Assembly (NCBI RefSeq): GCF_028446585.1
Contig: NZ_JAPFQL010000025.1
Location: forward strand, 1 to 36,645
Direction of reading: 5' to 3'
From: Intrasporangium calvum
Lineage (GTDB): Bacteria > Actinomycetota > Actinomycetes > Actinomycetales > Dermatophilaceae
Length of the DNA stretch: 36,645 bases
The notes below the pieces were generated by a model. That model was not told the origin of the DNA. It did not search any database and saw nothing but the letters and a program-made list of their open reading frames with translations. Position 1 is the stretch's first letter, and each line of letters opens with the position of its first letter. Of this stretch, positions 1-8,222 are shown one piece after another. The position numbers and the translations under genes are program-made.

Positions 1-3000
1 GTGCACGTCGTAGGTCTCGAAGCCGGCGCGGTCGAAGGCGAAGGCGGTCTCGACGTGGCTGTTGACGCCCTGCTCGCGCAGGATGGCGACCTTGGGGCGC
101 GTGCCGAGCCCGAGGTACGGCGCGGCGATGTCCTCGGCGGGGTCGAAGGTCGGTGCCACGACGAGCCCGGGGTCGTCCTCGGCCCCGAATGCCGAGTGCT
201 CCTCGTCCGCGCAGGCCGGGTTGTCCCGAAGCGACGCGATCCGCCAGGACACCTCGTCCCACGCCTGGGCCAGGTCGCGCAGCGACTCGTCGAGCCCGGC
301 GCTCCCACCCAGGGAGACCCGCACTCGCCGGTCTCCGTTGGTCTGCCCGACGACGCTGACGAGCTCACCGAGGCCGTGGCCCTCCAGCACCTCGCGCACG
401 ACGGCGACGTCGGACGCAGCGACCCCGAGCACGACGCCGAGCTCCTCGGCGAAGAGCGCCGCCATCGACGGCACCTCGAGGTCGAGGCCGGCCGCGCTGG
501 CGAACGCCATCTCGCAGACCGCCGCCCAGAGACCACCGTCGGACCGGTCGTGGTAGCCGACCGCCACGCCACGCCCGCGCAGGTCGGCGAGCGCCGCGGC
601 AAGGGCGGTGAGCCGCGCAGGGTCGTCGAGGTCGGGCACCTCGGTCCCGAACGCTCCCGACACCTGGGCGAGGATCGAGCCACCGAGCCGGTTGCGGCCC
701 GCCCCGAGGTCGACCAGCACCAGCTGGGCACCGCCCTCAGCGGCAGGCAGCTGCGGCGTCCACGTCCCACGCACGTCGGGCAGCGACGCGAACGCCGAGA
801 CGACGAGCGACACGGGAGAGGTCACCTGCTTGTCCTCGCCGGTCGCCTCGTCGGTCCACCGGGTGCGCATCGACAGGGAGTCCTTGCCGACCGGCACCGA
901 CACCCCGAGCGCGGGGCACAGCTCCATTGCGACGGCCTCGACGGTGTCGTAGAGGGCGGCATCCTCACCGGGCTCACCACAAGCAGCCATCCAGTTGCAC
1001 GACAGCTTGACGCCCGCCAGGCCCGAGAGCGGCGCCGCGAGCAGGTTGGTCAGCGCCTCGCCGACGGCCATCCGCCCAGAGGCCGGAGCGTCCACTGACG
1101 CGAGCGGCATCCGTTCACCGCTCGCCATCGCCTGCCCCGCGAAGCCGACGTGGTCGGACAGCGTCACCGCAACGTCGGCGACGGGCACCTGCCACGGGCC
1201 GACCATCTGGTCGCGGTGGCTGAGGCCCCCGACGGTCCGGTCGGCGATCGTCACGAGGAAGCGCTTCGACGCCACCGTGGGATGACGGAGCACGTCGTAT
1301 GCCGCTGAGCTCAGTTCGAGCGCATCGACGTCGAGCTCGTCCCCCACTCGCGTCACGCGGGTGACGTCGCGCGTCATCCGCGGGGGCTTGCCGAGCAGGA
1401 CCTCCATCGGCATGTCGATGGGCCGATCGTCGTCCGCGCTGTCCTCGGCAGAGGGAGCGAGCACGAGCTGCGCGTCCTCGCTGGCGACGCCGACGACGGC
1501 ATAGGGGCAACGCTCGCGGTCGGCCAGCGCCGCCAGCCGGGGCAGGGACTCGGGCGCGATGGCCAGGACGTAACGCTCCTGGCTCTCGTTGCACCAGATC
1601 TCCTTCGGCGCGAGACCGGACTCCTCGAGCGGCACCGCGGACAGGTCGAAGCGGGCACCCAGCCCGGCCCCGTCGACGAGCTCGGGGAAGGCGTTGGAGA
1701 GGCCGCCGGCACCGACGTCGTGGATCGCGAGGATCGGGTTGTCCGCGCCGAGCTTCCAGCAGTGGTTGATGACCTCCTGTGCGCGCCGCTCGATCTCGGG
1801 GTTGCCGCGCTGCACCGAGTCGAAGTCGAGCTCGGCAGCGTTGGCACCGGACGCCATCGAGGACGCGGCACCGCCGCCCATGCCGATCCGCATGCCGGGA
1901 CCGCCGATCTGCACGAGCAGCGTGCCCGCCGGGAAGACGATCTTCTCGGTCTGGTCAGCACTGATCGAGCCGAGGCCACCCGCACTCATGATCGGCTTGT
2001 GGAAGCCGCGGCGGACGCCGTCGACGGTCTGCTCGTAGACGCGGAAGAACCCACCGAGGCCCGGCCGGCCGAACTCGTTGTTGAAGGCAGCCGCCCCGAT
2101 CGGGCCCTCGACCATGATGTCGAGCGGGCTGGCGATGTGCTCCGGAGCGCCGTAGACCTCACGCTCCCACGGCTCGTCCGTGCCCGGCAGGTGCAGGTTG
2201 GAGACGGCGAAGCCGGTCAGCCCCGCCTTCGGCTGGCTCCCCCGGCCCGTCGCGCCCTCGTCGCGGATCTCGCCACCGGCACCGGTGGCCGCACCCGGGA
2301 AGGGACTGATCGCCGTCGGGTGGTTGTGCGTCTCGACCTTCATGAGCACGTGGACCTCGTCCTCGCGGGCGACGTAGCGGCTCGGGCCGCTCCCCTCACC
2401 CTCGGGGACCCACCGGGTCACAGGTCCGCCGGCCATGACCGAGGCGTTGTCCTTGTAGGCGACAACCGTGCCCTCGCCGGCGACGGCCTCGGTGTGCCGG
2501 ATCATGCCGAAGAGCGAGCGCGTCTTCGCCTCGCCGTCGACGACGAAGTCGGCGTTGAAGATCTTGTGCCGGCAGTGCTCGGAGTTGGCCTGGGCAAACA
2601 TCATCAGCTCGACATCGGTCGGGTTGCGACGCAGCCCGGTGAACGCCTCCACGAGGTAGTCGACCTCGTCGTCGGCGAGCGCGAGCCCGTAGGCCGTGTC
2701 GGCCTCCTCGATCGCGGCGCGCCCCCGCCCGAGCACGTCGACGTGCTCCATCGGCTCCGGCATCCGCTCCTCGATGAGCGCCTGCGCGGCCTCGATGGAC
2801 GGCAGGGCCGACTCCGTCATGCGGTCGTGCAGCGCGTCGGCCGCGGCGACCCACTCGTCCTCGCTCAACGCGTCGGACGACACGAGGTGGTACTCGGTGA
2901 CCCGCTCGACGCGGCGCACGTCGACGCCGCAGTTGTGCGCGATGTCGGTCGCCTTCGAGGCCCAGGGCGACAGGGTCCCGAGCCGGGGCGCGACGACGAC

Positions 3001-3249
3001 AGTCGTCACGTGCTCCCCCTGCGGCTCCGGGTCGGCGGCGGGCCCGTACGTGAGCAGACGGGTCACCGTCGCCAGGGTCGCATCGTCCAACGGACCCGCG
3101 CTCGCGACCTGGTGCACGTGCCGGGCGGACAGGCCCGTGACCGACGGCGCGACCGCCTGCAGGCGCACGAGCAGGGCCGCGGCCCGGAACGGAGAGAGGG
3201 CGCTGCCGCCCGGGACAGTGGTCAGCACGAGGTCGTGCGACGAGGCCAT
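1..3249 (-). CDS. purL: phosphoribosylformylglycinamidine synthase, large fused type (3' end outside window)
   Basis: Converts FGAR, glutamine and ATP to FGAM in de novo purine synthesis (cytoplasm). The visible 1083 codons start at ATG 3249 and run off the left edge. The motif ANSEHCRHK lies at about residues 220-228, followed by VETHNHPTA and the glycine-rich [10 protein letters not shown] stretch of the synthetase domain. At about residue 1051 a class I glutamine amidotransferase domain begins ([13 protein letters not shown]), so this is the single-chain E. coli-like enzyme of about 1300 residues, not the separate PurS/PurQ/PurL set common in Actinobacteria. The catalytic Cys-His-Glu of the glutaminase lie beyond the edge. 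Nothing is coupled directly upstream; 221 bp separate it from the nucleotidase. A copy of the 12-bp dispersed repeat lies inside the gene, encoding part of SSAAYD. Confidence 0.96.
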   Translation of the reverse strand, partial: MASSHDLVLTTVPGGSALSPFRAAALLVRLQAVAPSVTGLSARHVHQVASAGPLDDATLATVTRLLTYGPAADPEPQGEHVTTVVVAPRLGTLSPWASKATDIAHNCGVDVRRVERVTEYHLVSSDALSEDEWVAAADALHDRMTESALPSIEAAQALIEERMPEPMEHVDVLGRGRAAIEEADTAYGLALADDEVDYLVEAFTGLRRNPTDVELMMFAQANSEHCRHKIFNADFVVDGEAKTRSLFGMIRHTEAVAGEGTVVAYKDNASVMAGGPVTRWVPEGEGSGPSRYVAREDEVHVLMKVETHNHPTAISPFPGAATGAGGEIRDEGATGRGSQPKAGLTGFAVSNLHLPGTDEPWEREVYGAPEHIASPLDIMVEGPIGAAAFNNEFGRPGLGGFFRVYEQTVDGVRRGFHKPIMSAGGLGSISADQTEKIVFPAGTLLVQIGGPGMRIGMGGGAASSMASGANAAELDFDSVQRGNPEIERRAQEVINHCWKLGADNPILAIHDVGAGGLSNAFPELVDGAGLGARFDLSAVPLEESGLAPKEIWCNESQERYVLAIAPESLPRLAALADRERCPYAVVGVASEDAQLVLAPSAEDSADDDRPIDMPMEVLLGKPPRMTRDVTRVTRVGDELDVDALELSSAAYDVLRHPTVASKRFLVTIADRTVGGLSHRDQMVGPWQVPVADVAVTLSDHVGFAGQAMASGERMPLASVDAPASGRMAVGEALTNLLAAPLSGLAGVKLSCNWMAACGEPGEDAALYDTVEAVAMELCPALGVSVPVGKDSLSMRTRWTDEATGEDKQVTSPVSLVVSAFASLPDVRGTWTPQLPAAEGGAQLVLVDLGAGRNRLGGSILAQVSGAFGTEVPDLDDPARLTALAAALADLRGRGVAVGYHDRSDGGLWAAVCEMAFASAAGLDLEVPSMAALFAEELGVVLGVAASDVAVVREVLEGHGLGELVSVVGQTNGDRRVRVSLGGSAGLDESLRDLAQAWDEVSWRIASLRDNPACADEEHSAFGAEDDPGLVVAPTFDPAEDIAAPYLGLGTRPKVAILREQGVNSHVETAFAFDRAGFETYDVH
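1296..1307 (+). repeat. dispersed 12-mer CGTATGCCGCTG, copy in purL
   Basis: Exact copy inside the purL coding strand region, read there as Ser-Ala-Ala-Tyr-Asp. It is followed by AGCTCAG, the same 3' flank as the copy at 29422 read on its own strand. Confidence 0.9.
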
Positions 3250-3384
3250 GGCGTGCGGTCTCCCAATGGTCCGAGGGGGTGGCAAGGGCTGGCTGCCGCG
3301 TCACAGGTTACCGCTCAGCGGGGCATGCCCCCGGTTCTCGTCCGCCAGCCCGAGCCCCAGGGGGCCTGACCGTGGGAGCGAGCC

Positions 3385-3396
3385 CAGCGGCATACG
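3385..3396 (-). repeat. dispersed 12-mer, copy upstream of purL
   Basis: Exact copy between purL and the nucleotidase gene, 136 bp upstream of the purL start. It sits in a longer shared block (3383-3401, GATGCCGTATGCCGCTGGG on the minus strand) also present near 6001, 16193 and 26551. The other flank GGGAGCGAGCC is shared with the copies at 21374 and, with one change, 15512. Confidence 0.9.
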
Positions 3397-3412
3397 GCAT
3401 CGTCGAGGGACG

Positions 3413-3450
3413 ACGTGAGGGCCACCCCCGGCTGGGAGTGGCCCTCACGT
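3413..3450 (-). terminator. hairpin downstream of the 5'-nucleotidase gene
   Basis: Perfect 13-bp inverted repeat (ACGTGAGGGCCAC / GTGGCCCTCACGT) with a 12-nt loop, starting 20 nt after the nucleotidase stop. There is no clear T-run, which is common for actinobacterial hairpin terminators. It separates the nucleotidase transcript from purL. Confidence 0.7.
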
Positions 3451-3470
3451 GCACGTCGGTCGCTAGCGGA

Positions 3471-5201
3471 TCACAGACCGTCGACCCGGCTGCCCGGAGC
3501 CGTCAGGCCCGGGTTGGCCTTGAGGAACGAGACCAGGTTGGCCAGGTCCTCCGGGCCGCCCGCGACGTTCGTCCCCTCGGTGAAGCCGGTGAACAGGTCA
3601 CCGCCGTCGGCGAGGAAGTTGAGCGTCGACACGCGGTAGGTCGCGTTGAGGTCGAGCGGCACGCCGTTGAGTGCCATCGACCCGTTGACGACCCGGCTGC
3701 CCTGCGGCTGCGAGGCGTCCCACTGGTAGGTGAAGCCCTTGGACACGCCGAGCGCCAGCGTCGGACGCGAGCCGCGCGCCTCAACCGGCTGGTACTGCTG
3801 CTCGAGGACCGTCTTGATCTGCGCGCCCGTCAGGTCCATCGAGACGAGCAGGTTGCCGAACGGCGCCACGAGGTAGGCCTCCTCGTAGGTGATCTCGCCC
3901 GGCTGCTCGCCATTGGCCGTGGCGTCCATGAGGAACGAGCCCCGCACGCCGCCGACGTTCATGAAGGAGATCTGCGCGCCGCCCTCGTCGGTCCCGTCGG
4001 TGCCCCACAGGATGGAGTCGGCAACGAGGTCGGCCATCGGCGTCTCGATGCCGCGGTTGCCCCCGGCGTCGCCCGTGATGTCCTCCTTGATGCTGCCGAC
4101 GACCTCGCCCTTGATCGGGCCGGCCAGCTCGTTCCACTTCGCCAGGATCGCCGACTGCGTGGCGTCCGGCTGGACGGCCGAACGAGCCACCAGATGGTTG
4201 GTAGCGCTCGACGCGCTGCGCACCACGTCGCCCTTGCGCCGGTTGATGGTGAGCGACGTCTCGGTGACGACGCGGCCATAGGAGGCGGCGCTCGTCACGA
4301 GCCGGTCGACACCGTCCGGGTCAGGGATCTGGCAGACATAGGCCTGGTGCGTGTGTCCGGTGATGATGGAGTCGATCTCCGGGTGGAGCTGCGACGCGAT
4401 CTGCACGATCGGGTCGGTGATGCCCTTGCACTCGTTGTAGCTGCCCTCCTGGTAGCCCCCCTCGTGCAGCAGGACCACGATGGCCCGGACGCCTTGCTTC
4501 TTCAGCGCGACGGCCTGCTTGTTGGCGGTCCTGACCTCATCGAGGAAGTCGACGGACGCGACACCCTTCGGGCTGACCAGGGTCGGGGTGGCCTTCAGGG
4601 TCATGCCGATGAAGCCGACCTTGACTCCGTCGAAGTCCTTGACCCAGGTGGCGGGCAGCAGCGGCTGGCCGTTGTCCTTGCGGATGACGTTGGCGGCGAG
4701 CCACTGGAAGTCCGCCCCGGCGTAGGGCTCGTCGGGGAAGTAGCAGCCGTCCTCCGGGTGGCAGCCGCCCTGCTGCATGCGCAGCAGCTCGTCGGTGCCC
4801 TCGTCGAACTCGTGGTTGCCGACGCTCGAGGCGTCGAGGCCCATCGCGTTGAGCGTCTCGACGGCCGGCTCGTCGTGGAACATTCCGGACAGGAAGGTCG
4901 AGCCGCCGATGAGGTCGCCCGCCGCGACGGTCGCGGTGTTGGGGTGGCCCGTGCGGAGCTTGGTCAGCGTGGAGGCGAGGTACTCGGCGCCGCCGACATC
5001 GACCCCGTCGATGGGCCTGGTCTCATTGTTCTTGGCCTCGAGGTGGCCGTGGTAGTCGTTGAACGACAGGAGCTGGACCGACATGGTCTCGCTCGGGTGC
5101 GGCTTGTCGTTCTTCGCCTGGGCGGGGCTGACGGCAAGTGCCGTGGCCCCCAGCAGCGCCGCTGCCCCCACAGCGACGACGCGGGTGATGCGGTGCGTCA
5201 T
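3471..5201 (-). CDS. secreted bifunctional metallophosphatase/5'-nucleotidase
   Basis: 576-residue protein of the UshA/5'-nucleotidase family, expected to dephosphorylate nucleotides outside the membrane for salvage. Residues 1-29 form a signal peptide (basic start, hydrophobic core, AQA cleavage site). The metallophosphoesterase domain shows FNDYHGH (47-53), GDLIGG (95-100), GNHEFDEG (128-135), LLHEGG (244-249) and GHTH (282-285), which supply the two-metal ligands. The C-terminal nucleotide-binding domain (about 340-576) carries NVGGVRGSF and a late FLADGGDLFTGF motif. Its place beside purine synthesis genes fits a purine salvage role. I see no C-terminal LPXTG anchor, so it is probably free or loosely bound. 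The exact substrate cannot be told from sequence. Confidence 0.93.
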   Translation of the reverse strand: MTHRITRVVAVGAAALLGATALAVSPAQAKNDKPHPSETMSVQLLSFNDYHGHLEAKNNETRPIDGVDVGGAEYLASTLTKLRTGHPNTATVAAGDLIGGSTFLSGMFHDEPAVETLNAMGLDASSVGNHEFDEGTDELLRMQQGGCHPEDGCYFPDEPYAGADFQWLAANVIRKDNGQPLLPATWVKDFDGVKVGFIGMTLKATPTLVSPKGVASVDFLDEVRTANKQAVALKKQGVRAIVVLLHEGGYQEGSYNECKGITDPIVQIASQLHPEIDSIITGHTHQAYVCQIPDPDGVDRLVTSAASYGRVVTETSLTINRRKGDVVRSASSATNHLVARSAVQPDATQSAILAKWNELAGPIKGEVVGSIKEDITGDAGGNRGIETPMADLVADSILWGTDGTDEGGAQISFMNVGGVRGSFLMDATANGEQPGEITYEEAYLVAPFGNLLVSMDLTGAQIKTVLEQQYQPVEARGSRPTLALGVSKGFTYQWDASQPQGSRVVNGSMALNGVPLDLNATYRVSTLNFLADGGDLFTGFTEGTNVAGGPEDLANLVSFLKANPGLTAPGSRVDGL

Positions 5202-5323
5202 GTGAGCTTCTTCCTTGAGAGGTGCCGAACTACTGCAGTGTTTCCCGACAATCCATGCTCCTCGCGCGACATTACGAGAGATTGACCTCCGGTGGAACGA
5301 AACGAGGCGACTCGTTCCTCACG

Positions 5324-5956
5324 TCAGCGCGACTGCAGCGCGTCCAGCGCGACGGCCATCGCCGAGGCGACCCGCCAGTCGAGCCGCCACCCGTTGGGCT
5401 GGGCCGGGAGGTCGACGAAGTAGACGTCCTTGAGCGCGACCTTCTTCGTCGAGCTCATCACCAGGGAGCCGTCGGCGGCGCGGAAGTCGAAGTGGAACAG
5501 CCACGGCACGGGCAGGTCGTTGAGGACCGGGATGAAGTCCCAGACGCGCCGGAGCACGGCGACCTTGGCGTTGCGCTCCTGGCCCATGCACTCGAAGCCG
5601 TCAGGAGTGCCGAGGCGCCAGGTCGAGCGGGCGAGGGAGGCTGCGAACTCCTTCTTGAACCAGCCGATCGGCTGTCCCGCGCCGTCGACGATGTCGTAAC
5701 CGGCGCCGAGGTCGATGACCTTGCGGGCCTTGAACCCGAAGAGCGCGTGGGTCTTGGCTGCGTCCGTGTAGAAGGTGACCTGCTCCTTGAAGGCCATCCG
5801 CTTCTGCTCGGCGAAGCAGATGAGGCCGAGGTCGTTGCCGGCCTCGTCGGTCTGGAGGACCTCGTAGCGGTTGACCATGAGGGTGAGGCGCTGGCGGATC
5901 TGGAGGCGGGCGAAGCCGGCCGGTTGCGGCTCGGCGGGGGTGGAGGGCTGCGTCAT
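5324..5956 (-). CDS. LURP-one-related / tubby-like beta-barrel family protein
   Basis: 210 residues from ATG 5956 (an upstream ATG at 5983 would add a nine-residue, poorly conserved tail). The pattern RLTLMVNRYEVL, then FKARKVIDLGAGYDIVDGAG and GWFKKEF, resembles bacterial LURP-one/DUF567 (scramblase-like) proteins, which fold as a 12-strand barrel around one helix and whose role in bacteria is not established. No signal peptide or membrane segment is obvious. It is probably cytoplasmic and monocistronic; 122 bp separate it from the nucleotidase start, with no clear terminator between them. Confidence 0.7.
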   Translation of the reverse strand: MTQPSTPAEPQPAGFARLQIRQRLTLMVNRYEVLQTDEAGNDLGLICFAEQKRMAFKEQVTFYTDAAKTHALFGFKARKVIDLGAGYDIVDGAGQPIGWFKKEFAASLARSTWRLGTPDGFECMGQERNAKVAVLRRVWDFIPVLNDLPVPWLFHFDFRAADGSLVMSSTKKVALKDVYFVDLPAQPNGWRLDWRVASAMAVALDALQSR

Positions 5957-6000
5957 GCGCCGATGCTCGCACACCCCGCCCACACCTTCACCGACGATGC

Positions 6001-6012
6001 CGTATGCCGCTG
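6001..6012 (+). repeat. dispersed 12-mer, copy upstream of the LURP-like gene
   Basis: Exact copy in the divergent intergenic region. It is part of a 28-bp block (5987-6014) that matches 16179-16206, upstream of purA, with one mismatch. Both blocks lie about 30-75 bp upstream of a minus-strand start codon. Confidence 0.9.
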
Positions 6013-6047
6013 GGTCGGCTCCCGCTCGCGCCTGGCCGAGCCAGCTC

Positions 6048-6135
6048 CCACCACGTATCGGGCACCGGCCCCATCAGTGGTGGGCATCCGCGCCGATCCC
6101 CACCACTCATCGGACCCTTGCCCGATACGTGGTGG
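6048..6135. repeat. 88-bp palindromic element, left of the DUF559 gene
   Basis: Outer arms 6048-6064 and 6119-6135 are a perfect 17-bp inverted repeat (CCACCACGTATCGGGCA). An inner 9-bp stem (6076-6084 / 6099-6107) closes a 14-nt loop that begins CATC. The element has the same length and stem/loop spacing as 7220-7307, with about 77% identity by hand alignment. It ends 26 bp before the earliest start of the DUF559 gene. Confidence 0.85.
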
Positions 6136-6161
6136 TCCTTCGCGATGGTTGAAGCGGGCCT

Positions 6162-7214
6162 GTGGATGACCGGCCCGAGGACAGGTGCGCCGCGTCGATG
6201 ATCGCCACCATGACGCGTTCAGAACCGAAGCCGACGTCGCCAACGGAACCACCCCGCACACCGTTCCGCGTCACAGCTCGGCAGACCACGACCGCGACCG
6301 GCAGAGTGGTCTTCGAGCGGTCGTATCCGGCCGGCGTGACGGACTGGAGCCTCCGTCGCGGCACGTTCCGCAGGCTGTTCCACGGTGTCTATGTGCACCG
6401 CGAGACGGCGGTCACCGAGCTGGTCAAGGCCGCAGCCGCGTTGCTCGTGAGCCCCGCCGACTCGGCCGTCTCGCACCACACCGCGGCTCGGATCTGGGGC
6501 GGCGTCGTCCCCGAGGACGGGCGGGTCCATGTCTCGACCACTGGGGTCCGCCCCAAGGTGCGGGGCATTCGCGCGCATCGGGTCAAGGCCGGCGGCCAGC
6601 AGTGCGTGAAGCTGGAGGGGGTCCGCGTCACGACTGCCGTGCAGACCTTCGTCGATCTCGGTGGCGACCTGGGACTCGTCGACCTGGTCGTGCTGGGCGA
6701 CTCCTTGGTCACGGCAGGGCAGGCCACACCGGAGCAGCTCATCGAAGCAGCGGATCGGTTCCGGGGCAGCGGTCGCCGGGTGCTGCGTCGCGCGGCCGGT
6801 CTGGTCCGGAGGGAGGTCGACTCACCCATGGAGAGTCGCACCCGGATGCTCATCGTCCTGGCAGGACTACCCGAGCCGACCATCAACCACAAGGTGCGGT
6901 GGCCCAACGGCTCGGTGCGCTTTCGGTTCGATCTCAGCTACCCGGACTTCGCGCTGATCATCGAGTACGACGGGCGTCAGCACGCCGAGTCGGACCGGCA
7001 GTGGGATGGCGACATCAACCGCCGCGAGTGGATGGACACCAAGGGCTGGCGCATCGTGATCGTCCGCTCGCGGGACATCTACAACACGCCCGGCCAGACG
7101 CTCCAGCGGATCGTCGCCGCGATGCGCGACAAGGGGATGACGGTGCCCCGCCTGTCGGACGAGTGGCGCCTGCACTTCCCTGGCCTGCCCGGGGACCTGT
7201 CAGAGCCGGCCTGA
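6162..7214 (+). CDS. AbiEi-like N-terminus plus DUF559 (Vsr-like) endonuclease domain protein
   Basis: Up to 350 residues from GTG 6162; ATG 6198 or 6210 are alternative starts and none has a strong ribosome site. Residues about 45-140 resemble the winged-helix region of AbiEi-type proteins (SLRRGTFRRLFHGVYVH, SHHTAARIWG). Residues about 220-310 form a DUF559/Vsr-like restriction-fold nuclease: SPMESRTRML (221-230), RFDLSYPD (255-262), IIEYDGRQH (266-274) and GWRIVIVRSRD. Asp257, Glu268 and Asp270 are plausible metal ligands. Such proteins are common and multi-copy in Actinobacteria, and their function is unknown. No AbiEii-type toxin is next to it, so an antitoxin role is not supported. Both sides carry a related 88-bp palindrome, and it interrupts a run of minus-strand purine genes, which suggests an inserted unit. 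Confidence 0.85.
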   Translation: MDDRPEDRCAASMIATMTRSEPKPTSPTEPPRTPFRVTARQTTTATGRVVFERSYPAGVTDWSLRRGTFRRLFHGVYVHRETAVTELVKAAAALLVSPADSAVSHHTAARIWGGVVPEDGRVHVSTTGVRPKVRGIRAHRVKAGGQQCVKLEGVRVTTAVQTFVDLGGDLGLVDLVVLGDSLVTAGQATPEQLIEAADRFRGSGRRVLRRAAGLVRREVDSPMESRTRMLIVLAGLPEPTINHKVRWPNGSVRFRFDLSYPDFALIIEYDGRQHAESDRQWDGDINRREWMDTKGWRIVIVRSRDIYNTPGQTLQRIVAAMRDKGMTVPRLSDEWRLHFPGLPGDLSEPA

Positions 7215-7219
7215 CGGGG

Positions 7220-7307
7220 CCACCACGCATCGGACAGTGGCCCGGTCCGTGGTGGGCATCTCCCCCGAACCCCACCACGGATCCCGCCCGTGTCCGATCC
7301 GCGGTGG
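7220..7307. repeat. 88-bp palindromic element, right of the DUF559 gene
   Basis: Outer arms 7220-7236 and 7291-7307 pair with two mismatches. The inner 11-bp stem (7246-7256 / 7271-7281) is perfect and closes a 14-nt loop starting CATC, matching the left element's layout. It begins 5 bp after the DUF559 stop and ends 17 bp before the purC stop, so it may also act as a bidirectional terminator for these convergent genes. Confidence 0.85.
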
Positions 7308-7324
7308 GCCCGCGCGCTCGGGGC

Positions 7325-8221
7325 TCAGAAGGTCTGGCCGGTCAGCCGTTCGTAGGCCTCGACGTACTTCGCGCGCGTCTGCTCGACCACGTGCGCGGGC
7401 AGCTCGGGCGGGGCCTCGCCACTCGACTTCGACCAGCCGGACTCCGGCGAGGTCAGCCAGTCGCGGACGAACTGCTTGTCGTAGGACGGCTGGGGGTGGC
7501 CGGGCTCCCAGAGGTCGGCCGGCCAGAACCGCGACGAGTCAGGCGTCAGCACCTCATCAGCGAGGACCAGCCCCCCAGATCCGTCCGGTGCCAGCCCGAA
7601 CTCGACCTTGGTGTCGGCGATGAGGATCCCCCGATCGGCGGCGATCTCGTTGCCGCGGGCCAGGATCGCGCGGGTCAGCCGGGACACCTCGGCAGCGACG
7701 TCCGCTCCGAGCTGCGCCTCCACCTCGGCGTAGGTCATCGGCAGGTCGTGCTCGCCGACCGGCGCCTTCGTCGTCGGCGTGAAGACGGGCTCGGGCAGGC
7801 GCGACCCGTCGACGAGACCGTCGGGCAGCGCGACCCCGGAGACCGAGCCCTTCGCGTGGTACTCCTCGAGCCCACCGCCGGTGAGGTACGCCCGCGCAAT
7901 CGCCTCGACCTTGAGCATGTCGAGCTTGCGGACCAGGACCGCCCGCCCCGCCACGGCAGCCGGCACGTCCGTCGACACCACGTGGTTGGGCACGAGGTCG
8001 GACAGCTGGTCGAACCACCACAGCGACAGCCGCGTCAGCACCTCGCCCTTGTCCGGGATCTCGGGCGACATCATCCAGTCGTAGGCGGAGAGCCGGTTGG
8101 ACGCGACGAGCAGGAGCTGGTCGGGCACCACGGCACCGTCGGCGCCGACCGGGGCGTAGAGGTCGCGGACCTTGCCGGAGTAGATGTGCTCGTAGCCGGG
8201 CAGCTCGAGAGAAGTCGTCAT
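7325..8221 (-). CDS. purC: phosphoribosylaminoimidazole-succinocarboxamide synthase
   Basis: 298-residue SAICAR synthetase, which joins CAIR and aspartate using ATP in de novo purine synthesis. Recognisable blocks in order: YSGKVRDLY near the N-terminus (ATP site), SNRLSAYDW, VRKLDMLKVEAIARAYLTG, DTKVEFG, and ADEVLTPDSSRFWP followed by SYDKQFVRDWL near the C-terminus. The length is typical of the longer bacterial/fungal form. Its ATG follows the purD stop after a single base (TGACATG on the coding strand), so translation is probably coupled to purD. Confidence 0.97.
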   Translation of the reverse strand: MTTSLELPGYEHIYSGKVRDLYAPVGADGAVVPDQLLLVASNRLSAYDWMMSPEIPDKGEVLTRLSLWWFDQLSDLVPNHVVSTDVPAAVAGRAVLVRKLDMLKVEAIARAYLTGGGLEEYHAKGSVSGVALPDGLVDGSRLPEPVFTPTTKAPVGEHDLPMTYAEVEAQLGADVAAEVSRLTRAILARGNEIAADRGILIADTKVEFGLAPDGSGGLVLADEVLTPDSSRFWPADLWEPGHPQPSYDKQFVRDWLTSPESGWSKSSGEAPPELPAHVVEQTRAKYVEAYERLTGQTF

Positions 8222-8222
8222 G

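Noticed and set aside
3279-5285. Very long open frame on the plus strand opposite the 5'-nucleotidase
   Set aside because: It is the antisense shadow of a gene with clear motifs; such frames are common in 70% GC DNA. Similar long antisense frames opposite purL, lysS, purA, ptsI, fruA and fba were left out.
6162-7214. DUF559 gene as an AbiE antitoxin
   Set aside because: The N-terminus resembles AbiEi but there is no AbiEii-like nucleotidyltransferase beside it and it carries a nuclease-like domain.
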